64,000 nt of DNA from Candidatus Shapirobacteria bacterium. Lineage in GTDB: Bacteria > Patescibacteria > Microgenomatia > UBA12405. Numbering within the stretch: the first letter of the stretch is position 1; every line of letters begins with the position of its first letter. The notes under the pieces are model-generated. The model had not been told where the DNA came from and made no database searches. It saw only the letters and a program-made list of their open reading frames with translations. Of the stretch, positions 1 to 9,151 are shown one piece after another. The position numbers were made by a program, and so were the translations under genes. Location: the NCBI GenBank assembly GCA_028704885.1, contig JAQWEN010000001.1, positions 496,001 to 560,000 of the forward strand, in the 5' to 3' direction.

Positions 1-301
1 ATTTGAAAGTTTTTAAATTAAGAGAGGCAAAAATAACAGTATCAGTGGTAGAGGTTTTTTCAAGAGCATCATCGCGCTTATCCAGACCAAGAATTAAAAA
101 ATTTATTTTATCTTTTGATTCATAAGGATTATTTTTAACAGAATTAAAAACTGTTTCGATTAAATAATTTGGAGGTCGATTAATGGATCGGGAAATTAAA
201 CTGGATGTCAAAACAATTAAAAATAAAAATAAAAAAAATGATCCGAAAATAAAAATAAAAAATATTTTTAGACTTTTAATTAAAATTTGAAGAGGAGTCA
301 T
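1..301 (-). CDS. LytR-CpsA-Psr (LCP) family protein, N-terminal part (cut by window start)
   Basis: My own translation of the minus strand from the ATG at 301 stays open for 100 codons to the window edge. It shows a basic N-terminus, one long hydrophobic segment (about residues 9-36), and then the LCP-type beta strand INFLILGLDKR followed by a TDT motif. LCP proteins are membrane-anchored phosphotransferases that attach glycopolymers to the cell wall of Gram-positive-type bacteria. The start lies 2 nt after the prfB stop and has its own -10-like box 7 nt upstream. A second LCP gene lies at 56151-57275. Confidence 0.75.
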   Translation of the reverse strand, partial: MTPLQILIKSLKIFFIFIFGSFFLFLFLIVLTSSLISRSINRPPNYLIETVFNSVKNNPYESKDKINFLILGLDKRDDALEKTSTTDTVIFASLNLKTFK

Positions 302-303
302 GT

Positions 304-1377
304 TTATAATTTTAACTCAGCTTCAATAAAAGCGTCAAGGTCGCCATCTAAAACTCCGACAGTATCGGAAGTTTCATATTTAGTCCGTAAATCTTTAACC
401 ATTTTATAAGGATGAAGAACGTAAGATCGGATTTGATGCCCCCAACCGGCGACAACATTTTCACCTTTAATATCTTTTTTTTCTTGGTTTTGTTTTTCTT
501 GTTCAATAGCCCAAAGCTTGGATAGTAAAACTTCCATGGCCATATTGCGATTTTGTTCCTGTGATCTTTGACTTTGAGAACTGACGGCGATACCAGTTGG
601 TTTGTGAACAATTCTGACAGCAGTACTAACCTTATTAACATTTTGGCCGCCATTACCACCAGATCTGTAAGCGGAAAATTCAATATCTTCTGGTTTAATG
701 GCAACAGTATTGTCATTTTGAATAACTGGACTGACTTCGACTTTGGCAAAAGATGTTTGACGAAGCTGATCGGCATTAAAAGGAGAAAGGCGAACTAAGC
801 GATGAGTGCCGCCTTCATGTTTAAGATAACCATAAACATAACTGCCATAGACCTTAAAATAGACTGATTTTATACCAGCTTCTTCACCAGGAGTGATATC
901 AATCAAATCAAATTTCCAACCTTTGTGTTCAAAAAATTTCATATACATTCGCTGCAACATTGAGGCCCAATCCATAGCCTCAGTACCACCCTGCCCTGAA
1001 TGAATAGAAAAAATAGCGTTGTTTTTGTCGTATTTTCCAGATAAATAAGTTTGAAGTTCAAGATCGGATATTTTTTTATTTAAATCTCTTAAATGAGATT
1101 GCATTTCATCTTCTAAGGTAACATCTGGTTCGTTTTTTAAAAAAGCTTCGAACTCTTCTAAATTTTTAATATCGGATTCAATAGAATCAATATTTTGAAT
1201 GTTTTTTTGTAAATCAGAAATATTTTGAAGTATTTCTTGAGCTTTGTTTTGATCTTTCCAAAGATTTTCATCTTCAGCTTTTAATTTAAGATCATTTAAT
1301 TTTTCAAGGTTGGATTGATAAGATAATTTATCTTTTAAGATAATTAACTTTGATTTTAATTCAGATAAGTTTGACAT
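304..1377 (-). CDS. prfB: Peptide chain release factor 2
   Basis: Class I release factor that reads UAA and UGA and triggers peptide release on the ribosome. The 357-aa length is close to the usual size. The RF2-type SPF codon-recognition tripeptide is at residues 198-200 and the catalytic GGQ at 243-245, after a coiled-coil N-terminal domain. The frame is continuous, so the programmed +1 frameshift found in many prfB genes is absent. Presence of RF2 means UGA is a stop codon here. It sits between a small membrane-protein gene and the LCP gene on the same strand. Confidence 0.96.
   Translation of the reverse strand: MSNLSELKSKLIILKDKLSYQSNLEKLNDLKLKAEDENLWKDQNKAQEILQNISDLQKNIQNIDSIESDIKNLEEFEAFLKNEPDVTLEDEMQSHLRDLNKKISDLELQTYLSGKYDKNNAIFSIHSGQGGTEAMDWASMLQRMYMKFFEHKGWKFDLIDITPGEEAGIKSVYFKVYGSYVYGYLKHEGGTHRLVRLSPFNADQLRQTSFAKVEVSPVIQNDNTVAIKPEDIEFSAYRSGGNGGQNVNKVSTAVRIVHKPTGIAVSSQSQRSQEQNRNMAMEVLLSKLWAIEQEKQNQEKKDIKGENVVAGWGHQIRSYVLHPYKMVKDLRTKYETSDTVGVLDGDLDAFIEAELKL
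309..314 (-). promoter_or_regulatory. -10-like box of the LCP gene
   Basis: TAAAAT on the minus strand ends 7 nt before the ATG at 301, inside the last codons of prfB. No Shine-Dalgarno sequence is seen. Confidence 0.4.
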
Positions 1378-1379
1378 AA

Positions 1380-1787
1380 TTATTGTGAATCAATATTTCT
1401 GAGACTGTTTTCGTAAACATTTTTAAGAAGCATTTTTTGAATTTCTTTAATTTGTTTTTGAGGAAAACCTTGACTGGCTTCTTTAATTAAATTAATTTTT
1501 TCTTGAATAAAATTTACTGCGGGAGTTTGATTTAGATTTTCTAATTGTTGTCGACTGCCTTCTGGAATTGAATTATAAATATTGTTTCCAATTTCAGTGG
1601 TTTTTCCGAGAATAAAATTACTTTGTTTTTCATTAATAGAAATAGTCGGATCAATGCTAAGAGAAGAATTTAATTTTTGACCGGAAATATATGAGATTAT
1701 AAAAAAAATAATAACACTAAAAATAATTAATCTAATTATCGACTTAAAAGTAAATTTGACGTGTTTCTTTTTATAACCTGTGTACAC
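1380..1787 (-). CDS. Small single-pass membrane protein of unknown function
   Basis: 135 aa starting at GTG. The N-terminus is basic (KKKHVKF), followed by one hydrophobic segment at about residues 17-34 and a polar, probably extracytoplasmic tail rich in Asn, Gln and Lys. I recognise no family. The GTG start is supported by TAAAAT with an upstream TGG, 6 nt before it. The stop lies 2 nt before prfB. Confidence 0.6.
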   Translation of the reverse strand: MYTGYKKKHVKFTFKSIIRLIIFSVIIFFIISYISGQKLNSSLSIDPTISINEKQSNFILGKTTEIGNNIYNSIPEGSRQQLENLNQTPAVNFIQEKINLIKEASQGFPQKQIKEIQKMLLKNVYENSLRNIDSQ

Positions 1788-1793
1788 AAGATA

Positions 1794-1799
1794 ATTTTA
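1794..1799 (-). promoter_or_regulatory. Extended -10 box before the 1787 GTG start
   Basis: TGGTAAAAT (TGn-extended -10 form) ends 6 nt before the GTG start. Confidence 0.45.
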
Positions 1800-1808
1800 C
1801 CATTAAGA

Positions 1809-2198
1809 CTATTTTGATTTTTCAGTTAGATAGTCTTTAATTGGAGTGTCACCTATAAAACATTTTTTATCGACTTGGTTAATAAGGAAAGGAACGGGTA
1901 AACCGTCTGCGGTTAGTTTTTCAGGACAGATTTCATTGACCATTTTAGAAAAAAGGGATGAATTAGATTTGTCTTTATAAACTTCCAATTGACTAATTTT
2001 TAATTTTTCGTTGATTTTATTAGTAGAAATAAATTCTTCGACGATTTTACAATGTGGACAAGTGTCTCCATAAAATAGAACCAAGTCAGTGTCTGGAGCA
2101 GGTGCGATTTTAATTGAAATTGGTTTTTGGGAAGTTATTTTATAAAATCCAAAAAGGACAGCAAAAATAATTAAAACAGTTATTATTTTTTTTATCAT
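1809..2198 (-). CDS. Membrane-anchored thioredoxin-like protein with CPHC motif
   Basis: 129 aa. A hydrophobic N-terminal anchor (about residues 4-21) is followed by a short thioredoxin-like domain with YGDTCPHCK near residues 44-52. CPHC is typical of DsbA/glutaredoxin-like oxidoreductases. VPFLI gives the conserved cis-Pro region and a further Cys occurs in KKCF. It probably acts on disulfides or thiols outside the membrane. Its ATG overlaps the stop of the cyclophilin gene by 4 nt, so the two are co-transcribed. Confidence 0.75.
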   Translation of the reverse strand: MIKKIITVLIIFAVLFGFYKITSQKPISIKIAPAPDTDLVLFYGDTCPHCKIVEEFISTNKINEKLKISQLEVYKDKSNSSLFSKMVNEICPEKLTADGLPVPFLINQVDKKCFIGDTPIKDYLTEKSK

Positions 2199-2797
2199 TT
2201 AGTTTTAGTGATAATATCGATAATTTTGTCACCTTGTTTAATTTTGTCTAAAACATCAAGACCAGAAATAACTTCACCAAAATTGACGTAATCACCGGTT
2301 AAATGCTGACAACCTTCGGTGGTAAAACAGATAAAAAATTGACTATCATTACTGATTTCTCGATTGCCGCCACGAGCTAAACCAATAGTTCCGCGAACAA
2401 AAGGAATATTATTTATTTCTGATTTTTGACTGCCACCGCCAGTGCCAGTACCAATTGGATCACCGCCTTGAGCCATAAAACCGGCAATAACACGATGGAA
2501 AGTTAGATTTTTATAAAAACCAGAATCGGCTTTTTTAATAAAATTAGCGACAGTATTTGGGGCTTCTTTTGAATAAAGTTTTAGAACTATTTGACCATCT
2601 TTGGTGGTAATAGCAACCAAGGTATCATTGGTAGGAGTTTTAGTTGTGGAAGCGGCAATTGTGGTTGGGGTTGGAGAAATATTTTGGTTCATATTTAAAT
2701 CTAAATTGGTTTCTGAGTTTTTATTAGTGCAAGCAGAAAATAAAACAGAAGAAAGAATAATTAAACTAATAAGTTGAATTTTGTTTTTTAAATTCAT
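2195..2797 (-). CDS. Lipoprotein cyclophilin-type peptidyl-prolyl cis-trans isomerase
   Basis: 200 aa. The lipobox LFSAC at the end of the signal sequence predicts a lipidated Cys near residue 23. A Thr/Pro linker follows, then a short cyclophilin domain with FHRVIAGFMAQGGDP and the GGG and SQFFICF motifs. It catalyses proline isomerisation in exported proteins. It is operonic with the CPHC thioredoxin-like protein, suggesting an extracytoplasmic folding unit. TAAAAT 7 nt before the ATG could start a transcript here. Confidence 0.9.
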   Translation of the reverse strand: MNLKNKIQLISLIILSSVLFSACTNKNSETNLDLNMNQNISPTPTTIAASTTKTPTNDTLVAITTKDGQIVLKLYSKEAPNTVANFIKKADSGFYKNLTFHRVIAGFMAQGGDPIGTGTGGGSQKSEINNIPFVRGTIGLARGGNREISNDSQFFICFTTEGCQHLTGDYVNFGEVISGLDVLDKIKQGDKIIDIITKTK

Positions 2798-2802
2798 AAT
2801 AG

Positions 2803-3579
2803 TTATTTTAACAAAACTAAAACTCTTTTTTCACCACTATTAATATCTTCTTTTTGACCTGAATCTGGAAAATCGTGGATACTTTCCATTAAAAGTGAAT
2901 ATGAATAATGGAAGTAAGCACCAAATTGAGTGCCAACGTCATGAACAGTAAATTGATCTTTGTCGTCATCATAGCCCAAAATAACAATGTTGTGATAATA
3001 AGGTCCACCGGAATTAAAGTGATTATTCTCTTTGAATAAAATTTTTCCAGCAGCAGGAACAAGAACAGGGGTATTTTGACTAATATATTTTTTAATTTGA
3101 TCGACAGTTGGATTATCGATAATTTCGGATTTATAGCCCAAATAATCCTTCGCCACTGTGGACATTTGAGAAATATTCATATCATGAGTGTAATTTCGAG
3201 TTTCTTCAAAAGAAAGCATGTTTAAAATACTTTCTTTGGTAAATTCTGAGGTAGTTGATTTATTTCTATAATAAAAATCAACAGTAAGAAGCGAGGCTTC
3301 TTCGCAGGCATCCTGCCAAGGCTCGTCCCAATTTTTCTCGGGTGATTGTTCAACGAAAGTTGTTGAAATTAAATGTTTATTTGGTAAACCGGATTCTAAA
3401 ATTTTAGTCGGCTTTGGAGCGACAGTTTCTTTGACTTCTTCAATTTTCTCAAAAGTTTGAGTAACTTTATTTTCAATCTTTTCTTTAGTGATTTTTTTGG
3501 GAAAAAATGTAAAAAATATCAAAATTAAAGCTAATAAAAAGAGAAAAAAGAGAATTATTTTTTTAATAGATGATTTCAT
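2803..3579 (-). CDS. Membrane-anchored C39-like (papain-fold) peptidase
   Basis: 258 aa. A strongly hydrophobic N-terminal anchor (about residues 7-27) is followed by a Lys/Pro-rich spacer and a C39_2-type domain. A candidate catalytic Cys is in WQDACEEAS and the His in YYHNIVILGYD, with a following DVGTQFG segment. No ABC-transporter domain is attached, so it is not a bacteriocin exporter and is more likely an extracytoplasmic cysteine peptidase. It is the last gene upstream of the divergent typA. Confidence 0.75.
   Translation of the reverse strand: MKSSIKKIILFFLFLLALILIFFTFFPKKITKEKIENKVTQTFEKIEEVKETVAPKPTKILESGLPNKHLISTTFVEQSPEKNWDEPWQDACEEASLLTVDFYYRNKSTTSEFTKESILNMLSFEETRNYTHDMNISQMSTVAKDYLGYKSEIIDNPTVDQIKKYISQNTPVLVPAAGKILFKENNHFNSGGPYYHNIVILGYDDDKDQFTVHDVGTQFGAYFHYSYSLLMESIHDFPDSGQKEDINSGEKRVLVLLK
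2805..2810 (-). promoter_or_regulatory. -10-like box of the cyclophilin gene
   Basis: TAAAAT lies 7 nt before the ATG at 2797. Its last T is the first base of the stop codon of the upstream gene. Confidence 0.4.
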
Positions 3580-3597
3580 ATTAATTAACCCAATTTA

Positions 3598-3625
3598 TTG
3601 CATTATTCATATATTATAGTACAAT
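3598..3625 (+). promoter_or_regulatory. Promoter of typA
   Basis: TTGCAT, 16-bp spacer, TACAAT; the -10 ends 6 nt before the ATG at 3632, giving a leaderless or nearly leaderless mRNA. Confidence 0.45.
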
Positions 3626-3631
3626 GCAAGG

Positions 3632-5473
3632 ATGCCCAAATTTACAGATATTAGAAACATTGCCGTAATCGCCCATGTTGACCATGGTAAGACCACTTTG
3701 GTGGACGCAATGTTAAAACAAACCCATTCTTTCCGAGACAATCAAGCGGAGATGAATATTGACCGTATTATGGATAGTAATGACTTGGAAAGAGAAAAAG
3801 GAATCACAATTCTATCAAAAAATACTTCCGTTTTTTATAAAAATACTAAAATTAACGTTATTGATACTCCAGGACATGCTGATTTCGGCGGTGAAGTAGA
3901 AAGAGTCTTAAATATGGCTGACGGAGTTTTGTTAATTGTAGACGCAGCTGAAGGCCCATTATCCCAAACTAAATTCGTACTAAAAAGAGCTCTGGATTAT
4001 AAACTAAAAGTAATTTTGGTGATTAATAAAATTGACCGAAAAGATCAAAGAGTCAAGGAAGTTGTTTCTGACACTGAAAATTTATTTTTATCTTTAGCTG
4101 ATGATCCAGAACTTTTAGATTTTCCAATTATTTATGCCATCGGCCGAGACGGTAAAACTTTCTTGGAAATGCCGGAATCAATGGAAGTTCCTGGTGATAT
4201 GACTCCCCTATTTGAAACTATTTTAGAAAGAATTCCAAATGCTGAAATAAATCAAGATAAACCATTTCAAATGTTAGTTTCGGCTTTCGAAAAAAATGAA
4301 TATTTAGGCAGATTGGCATTAGGAAGAATTAATCAGGGAATTGTTAAAAAGGGAGATTTTATCTCTCTAGTTAAAGATGATCAAAAAGTAATTGGAAATT
4401 TTAGAGTAGAGAAAATGTATGTGAACGAAGGAATTAATAAAGTTGAAGTTCAAGATGCTAGCAGCGGCGAAATCGTTTATTTATCTGGGATTTCAGAAAT
4501 TGAAATCGGACAAACTTTAACTTCCCCTAACTATCAAGTAGCACTACCAACTATTGAAGTAGCGGAACCAACTTTAAAAGCTAGTTTTGGTCCAAATACA
4601 GCTATTTTTGCGAGAGATGAATCAAGATTTTTAACCAGCCGTGAACTTAAAGAAAGATTAAGAGAAGAGGTAGAAGCTAATTTAGGATTAAAAATTGAGG
4701 ATGATCCAAATGACAGCATTAGAATGCTAGTCTCTGGTCGAGGCGAATTACATTTGGCTATTTTAATTGAAAAATTACGACGCGAAGGTTACGCTATGGA
4801 AGTTGGAAAACCGGAAGTTATCTTTAAAACTATTGATGGAAAAGTTTACGAACCATTTAATGAATTAATTGTTATTGCTCCAGATGAATACGTTGGGACA
4901 ATTACTTCTGAATTAGGGAAAAGAAAGGCAGAAATGTTGGATATGCAAACTGATGAAAAGTTTGGAACCAGAATGACTTATAAAATCAGCGAAAGAAATG
5001 CATTAGGACTTAGAAGTGTGTTGATGACAGAAACTAAGGGAACAGTATCTTTAAATTTCTTATTTTTGGATTATGAACCAAAAATGGAAGAAAATAAAAA
5101 AGAAAGAAATGGAGTAATGATTGCCTTTGAAACTGGAAAAGCTTTATCTTTCGGATTAGATTTAGCTCAACATCGAGGAACTAATTTTATAAGTCCAAAT
5201 GAACAGGTTTACGAAGGTCAAGTTGTCGGATTAAGACCAGTTGAAGGAGATTTGGAGATTAATATTTGTAAAGGAAAACATTTAACTAATACTCGCTCGG
5301 CTGGCAATGATGATAATATCGTTTTGGCGCCAGCGGTTAAATATTCAATTGAGGAAGCTTTGGATTTTATTAATAATGATGAATTTATTGATGTAACTCC
5401 AAAAAATATCCGCTTAAGAAAAAGATTGTTGAGTAAAATTGACCGAGTTAGGGCTGAAAGAAAAAGTAATTAA
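3632..5473 (+). CDS. typA: Ribosome-associated GTPase TypA/BipA
   Basis: 613 aa, full length. The translational GTPase domain carries AHVDHGKTT (G1), DTPGHADFGGEV (G3) and NKIDR (G4), followed by EF-G-like domains II, III and V and the TypA-specific C-terminal domain. It binds the 70S ribosome at the EF-G site and helps subunit assembly and stress adaptation. It is transcribed alone, between the divergent peptidase gene and a convergent small membrane-protein gene that starts 2 nt after its stop. Confidence 0.97.
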   Translation: MPKFTDIRNIAVIAHVDHGKTTLVDAMLKQTHSFRDNQAEMNIDRIMDSNDLEREKGITILSKNTSVFYKNTKINVIDTPGHADFGGEVERVLNMADGVLLIVDAAEGPLSQTKFVLKRALDYKLKVILVINKIDRKDQRVKEVVSDTENLFLSLADDPELLDFPIIYAIGRDGKTFLEMPESMEVPGDMTPLFETILERIPNAEINQDKPFQMLVSAFEKNEYLGRLALGRINQGIVKKGDFISLVKDDQKVIGNFRVEKMYVNEGINKVEVQDASSGEIVYLSGISEIEIGQTLTSPNYQVALPTIEVAEPTLKASFGPNTAIFARDESRFLTSRELKERLREEVEANLGLKIEDDPNDSIRMLVSGRGELHLAILIEKLRREGYAMEVGKPEVIFKTIDGKVYEPFNELIVIAPDEYVGTITSELGKRKAEMLDMQTDEKFGTRMTYKISERNALGLRSVLMTETKGTVSLNFLFLDYEPKMEENKKERNGVMIAFETGKALSFGLDLAQHRGTNFISPNEQVYEGQVVGLRPVEGDLEINICKGKHLTNTRSAGNDDNIVLAPAVKYSIEEALDFINNDEFIDVTPKNIRLRKRLLSKIDRVRAERKSN

Positions 5474-5475
5474 TT

Positions 5476-5775
5476 TTATTTAGCTGATTTTGTTTCGGTT
5501 TGCTTAATTTGTTGAATTTGAGGGGTAAATATTTTCTCCCATTTAACATTACTTAAGGTATTTTCCATCCAAGTAGAAATTGATTTAGTAAAATTGAATT
5601 GAGAAAAAACGTAAATTAAAATTAAAGTAACTATGGCTGTTCCAAAGATAGTACCAAGAGAATGAAAAGTACCGTTTAAAAAATTTAACCAGATTGATTT
5701 AGAAGGTTTAGTAAATTTTTCGATTTTCTGATTAATATTTTTTAACTCTTTAAGAATTTCTTGATTAGAATCCAT
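5476..5775 (-). CDS. Small membrane protein (DUF5665-like)
   Basis: 99 aa. A short polar N-terminus with an IEKFTKPSK stretch, then a transmembrane segment with small residues (FGTAIVTLILIYVF, about residues 40-58) and an amphipathic C-terminal half. The pattern resembles the DUF5665 group of small bacterial membrane proteins; the function is unknown. Its ATG is 2 nt after the stop of the HIT gene, so it is probably transcribed with it. Confidence 0.6.
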   Translation of the reverse strand: MDSNQEILKELKNINQKIEKFTKPSKSIWLNFLNGTFHSLGTIFGTAIVTLILIYVFSQFNFTKSISTWMENTLSNVKWEKIFTPQIQQIKQTETKSAK

Positions 5776-5776
5776 A

Positions 5777-6184
5777 TTATTTGTTTAGTGAATTTTTAAT
5801 AATTTCAACAGTAGTCAAAAAATCTTCAGTTGAAGGTTTTACATGAGGAATTGAAGCTAGAACTGGCTGAATAGAATCACTTGTAGATCTGGGAATTATA
5901 TGAATATGAGCATGATGAACTTCATTGCCCATGGTTAAAAAACTGACATATTCTGGATTTAGATCAGAATTTTTTATAGCTAAAGCAATTTTTTGAGCTA
6001 CTTGCCAATAATTACCAAAATTTGAAACGTCGTAAACCCAACGATAATGAGTTTTAGGAATTAAAAGAGTATGTCCCACAGCTACGGGGTTAATATCTAA
6101 AAAAGCTAAGAAATTATCGTCTTCATAAATTTTGTGACAAGGAATTTCACCTTTTATAATTTTGCAAAAAATACAGTCATCCAT
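5777..6184 (-). CDS. HIT-family nucleotide hydrolase
   Basis: 135 aa. The N-terminus CIFCKIIKGEIP and the histidine triad HHAHIHIIPR are diagnostic. The CxxC in the first residues and a later His can form the structural zinc site of bacterial HIT proteins. The family hydrolyses purine nucleotide phosphoramidates or dinucleoside polyphosphates in the cytoplasm. It follows the DHH phosphoesterase gene by 2 nt. Confidence 0.92.
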   Translation of the reverse strand: MDDCIFCKIIKGEIPCHKIYEDDNFLAFLDINPVAVGHTLLIPKTHYRWVYDVSNFGNYWQVAQKIALAIKNSDLNPEYVSFLTMGNEVHHAHIHIIPRSTSDSIQPVLASIPHVKPSTEDFLTTVEIIKNSLNK

Positions 6185-6186
6185 GC

Positions 6187-7188
6187 TTATATCTTATCAA
6201 TATTTGGATAAATTTTTTTGATAGTTTTAATGATAAGTTTTTTAGCCTCGTCAATAGAGGTGTCTTTTAGGACTAAACCAGCGGCAGCTTTATGACCACC
6301 ACCACCAAGAGCAGAGGCAATTAGACTTAAATCAAATTTGGAAGCGTCACGAGTACGGAAACTGGCTTTAATATTGTTTGATTGGTATTCAATAATGGCG
6401 ACACCAATTTGCCAACCAGTAATTGATTTAAGAATATTGGCGATATCAGAACTACTTACAGCACTGGGGTTAAGATTATTATCTTTTATAGCCTGATGAC
6501 TGAGAGTAGCAATGGCCATACTATCGGAAAAATAGGTTTCAACTGAACTTAAAATTAAGGATAAGAATTTAAGACGATCTGGATGATCGTTGTTTTCAAT
6601 ATCAAATATTAATTGAGTAAAATCTGGATATATTTTGGTTAATTTGGCGGCAATTTCAAATGTTTTAGTAGTAGTGCCCAAATATTTAAAACCCCCAGTG
6701 TCGGTATACATACCAACAAAAAGACAAGCAGCAATGTTTGGGGTAATTTTAATCCTATTTGATTGGAAGAGATTAAAGATTAATTGACAAGTAGAAGGAG
6801 ATGAACCATCAATTAAATTAACATCGGCAAATCCAATATTACTAACATGATGATCAATAATGATAGTTTTAATATCTAGAGGGAAAATTATGTCTTTAAT
6901 TTTGGAAATTTGATTAGGAGCAGCAATATCATTGATAATAAATAAATCAAAATTAGACAAATCTAGATCAAAAAAATTTTTATTAGTTATTTCTTTGACA
7001 CCCGGTAAAGAGAAAAAATTTCCAGCAATTTGAGAATCACCAGAAATAAGGGTAACTTTTTTACCAATTTGAGTAAGGGCATGATAGAGAGCCAAAGAAC
7101 TACCAATAGAATCCCCGTCTGGATTTGGATGGAGAGTTAATAGAATATTTTTGGCTTTTTTAATTTCTTTCCAGATTTTTTTATTCAT
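6187..7188 (-). CDS. DHH/DHHA1 phosphoesterase, NrnA-like
   Basis: 333 aa from the ATG at 7188 (an in-frame TTG at 7248 would add 20 residues that do not look like the family). HPNPDGDSIGSSLAL (motif I), IIDHHVSN (DHH motif) and C-terminal GGGGHKAAAG (DHHA1) are all present. NrnA-type enzymes degrade oligoribonucleotides (nanoRNA) and dephosphorylate pAp using Mn2+. It is the first gene of a DHH-HIT-DUF5665 set. Confidence 0.9.
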   Translation of the reverse strand: MNKKIWKEIKKAKNILLTLHPNPDGDSIGSSLALYHALTQIGKKVTLISGDSQIAGNFFSLPGVKEITNKNFFDLDLSNFDLFIINDIAAPNQISKIKDIIFPLDIKTIIIDHHVSNIGFADVNLIDGSSPSTCQLIFNLFQSNRIKITPNIAACLFVGMYTDTGGFKYLGTTTKTFEIAAKLTKIYPDFTQLIFDIENNDHPDRLKFLSLILSSVETYFSDSMAIATLSHQAIKDNNLNPSAVSSSDIANILKSITGWQIGVAIIEYQSNNIKASFRTRDASKFDLSLIASALGGGGHKAAAGLVLKDTSIDEAKKLIIKTIKKIYPNIDKI

Positions 7189-7319
7189 ATTTTTAACCAA
7201 ATTTAGGATAACAACACTTTTTGAAGTGACATAAGAAATGTAGACCAATTAGGTTTATTATTTTCTGAGATATCATTCAATGAATATTATAACTTATTAA
7301 TTGAATAATTGAATTAAGT

Positions 7320-9041
7320 TTAAAAAGTTTGAGATTTAGTTAATCTACCATCCTTTAATTCTATTTCGTGAGTTATTTTTAGGTTGTTTTTAAAATCTGT
7401 ATCATGAGAAATAAGGATTAATGTTCCATCGTAAGAATTTATAGCTGAAACTAAACGCTTCATAATAATTGAATTTAAATTATCTGTTGGTTCATCTAAT
7501 AGAAGAATATCTGGTTTTATTGCCATAATTTTAGCTAGGGCAAGTTGTTTTTTTTCACCTGAACTTAAAGTTTCTATAGTTCTTTCCCATAAACCACAAA
7601 AGGGGAAACCAAAAAAAGTTAAAATTGAAACAGCTTCTGCTTCATTGGGTTTGGTTTTCGTTCCAGTTATTTCCTCGATAACTCTTCCTTTTCTATTTAT
7701 ACCTATATTATCTGGAGCAAAATAACCAATTGTTAAATCTTCTGTGGTATAAATCCTGCCTTTATTTATAGAAAAATTTTCGTGATAATGTCGAGCTATA
7801 ACTCTGAGTAAAGTACTTTTACCAGAACCATTTTCACCTGTGATTAGATACCTATCGCCTCTTTTAAGTTGAATATTAACATTCGACATATCGATAGCTT
7901 CAAATTCTCCATAAGAGATAACTGGATTTTCTATTTTTAGAATTGCGGAAGAACTTTCTCTTTTGGATGTTGAAAAAACCAATGGTCTAACTCTTTGCTC
8001 AATACCTTGGTCTTGAGATCCAGGAAGTCCTTTAATCTCATTACTAAGTCTTTGTAGTCTAGTTTCAATGGCTCGACCTCGAGCGGCCATATTTTGACTA
8101 ATTTTATAAACACCTTCATTTTTGAATTTTTGCCACGTAGAAAAGAGAGAATCATATTCTTGTTGTTTAGATTTTATATTATCTTGTTCTGAAGCAAGAA
8201 TTTGGTCACGTTTGACGATGTATTGACTGTAATTACCAGTATAGGATAAAACTCTATGGGAGTCGGTAATTTCCACAATTTTATCGGCACATGCATCAAC
8301 AAAATCAATATTTTGAGTAGCAATTAAAACTCCTTTTTTACAATTTTTGATATATCTAGACAGCCAAATAACGGAATCTATATCTAAATGACTCGTAGGA
8401 TCATCTAAAATTAATAAATTCGCATCGGAAAATAGAGATTGACCAATTAATACTCTCGTTTTTTGTCCACTACTCATTTCTTCAAGTTTAGTGTCAGGAG
8501 TAATATGTCTAGTTTTTTGATGATCTAAACCAAGTCCTCTGAGAATAGTATTCATTTCATCTTCGGCAGTGTATCCATTTTTATGTTCAAATAAAGTTTG
8601 CAGTTTAGATAACTCAACCATATCTTGGTCATTGTAATTTCCACTTGCCATTTTTTCATAATAACCATTTATGGAGTTTTCAATATTATCTAATCCTCTA
8701 GCCTTCCAAAATAATTCTTTTATAGTAATCGATTCAGTAATTCCCAAATCTTCAATATCTTGAGGTAAATAAGAAATACTAATATTATTACTAATTTCAA
8801 CATCTCCACTATCTGGAATTTCGTCTCCAATAATACTCCTTAACAAAAATGATTTACCTGATCCATTTTTACCAACTAAAGCAACAACTTCATTTTGGTG
8901 TACCTGAAAAGTGGCATTATTAAATAAATCATGATCGTAAGTTGAGAATGATAATCCTGATACCTTAATAAGTGGACTTCCTTTTGGATCTTTTTCTTTT
9001 ACCCTATTTGAATTAATTTCAGTAGCTTCAATATGATTCAT
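7320..9041 (-). CDS. ABC-F family ATPase (ribosome protection or translation factor)
   Basis: 573 aa with two ABC cassettes and no membrane segments. The first Walker A is GKNGSGKS (57-64) with signature MSSGQKTR and LLILDDPTSHLD. The second has GENGSGKST, LSSGEKKQ and LLLDEPTDNLN. The charged interdomain linker (around residues 265-345) is the arm that reaches the ribosomal peptidyl-transferase centre in ABC-F proteins. It sits divergently from the putative small-molecule cluster, so a self-protection role is possible. A housekeeping EttA/Uup-like role cannot be excluded. Confidence 0.9.
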   Translation of the reverse strand: MNHIEATEINSNRVKEKDPKGSPLIKVSGLSFSTYDHDLFNNATFQVHQNEVVALVGKNGSGKSFLLRSIIGDEIPDSGDVEISNNISISYLPQDIEDLGITESITIKELFWKARGLDNIENSINGYYEKMASGNYNDQDMVELSKLQTLFEHKNGYTAEDEMNTILRGLGLDHQKTRHITPDTKLEEMSSGQKTRVLIGQSLFSDANLLILDDPTSHLDIDSVIWLSRYIKNCKKGVLIATQNIDFVDACADKIVEITDSHRVLSYTGNYSQYIVKRDQILASEQDNIKSKQQEYDSLFSTWQKFKNEGVYKISQNMAARGRAIETRLQRLSNEIKGLPGSQDQGIEQRVRPLVFSTSKRESSSAILKIENPVISYGEFEAIDMSNVNIQLKRGDRYLITGENGSGKSTLLRVIARHYHENFSINKGRIYTTEDLTIGYFAPDNIGINRKGRVIEEITGTKTKPNEAEAVSILTFFGFPFCGLWERTIETLSSGEKKQLALAKIMAIKPDILLLDEPTDNLNSIIMKRLVSAINSYDGTLILISHDTDFKNNLKITHEIELKDGRLTKSQTF

Positions 9042-9048
9042 CGTTTAT

Positions 9049-9054
9049 ATTTTA
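9049..9054 (-). promoter_or_regulatory. -10-like box of the ABC-F gene
   Basis: TAAAAT ends 7 nt before the ATG at 9041; no Shine-Dalgarno sequence is present. Confidence 0.4.
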
Positions 9055-9151
9055 TATAGTTATGGATACTAACAATATCATTAGATGTTGTCAATAATGA
9101 ACAGAAGAATAATGTTTGATGTTAAAATATACTGTTATTGGATAACAATTT

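Noticed and set aside
7189..7248. Upstream TTG start for the DHH phosphoesterase
   Set aside because: It adds 20 residues without family similarity; the ATG at 7188 gives a normal N-terminus directly before the first motif.
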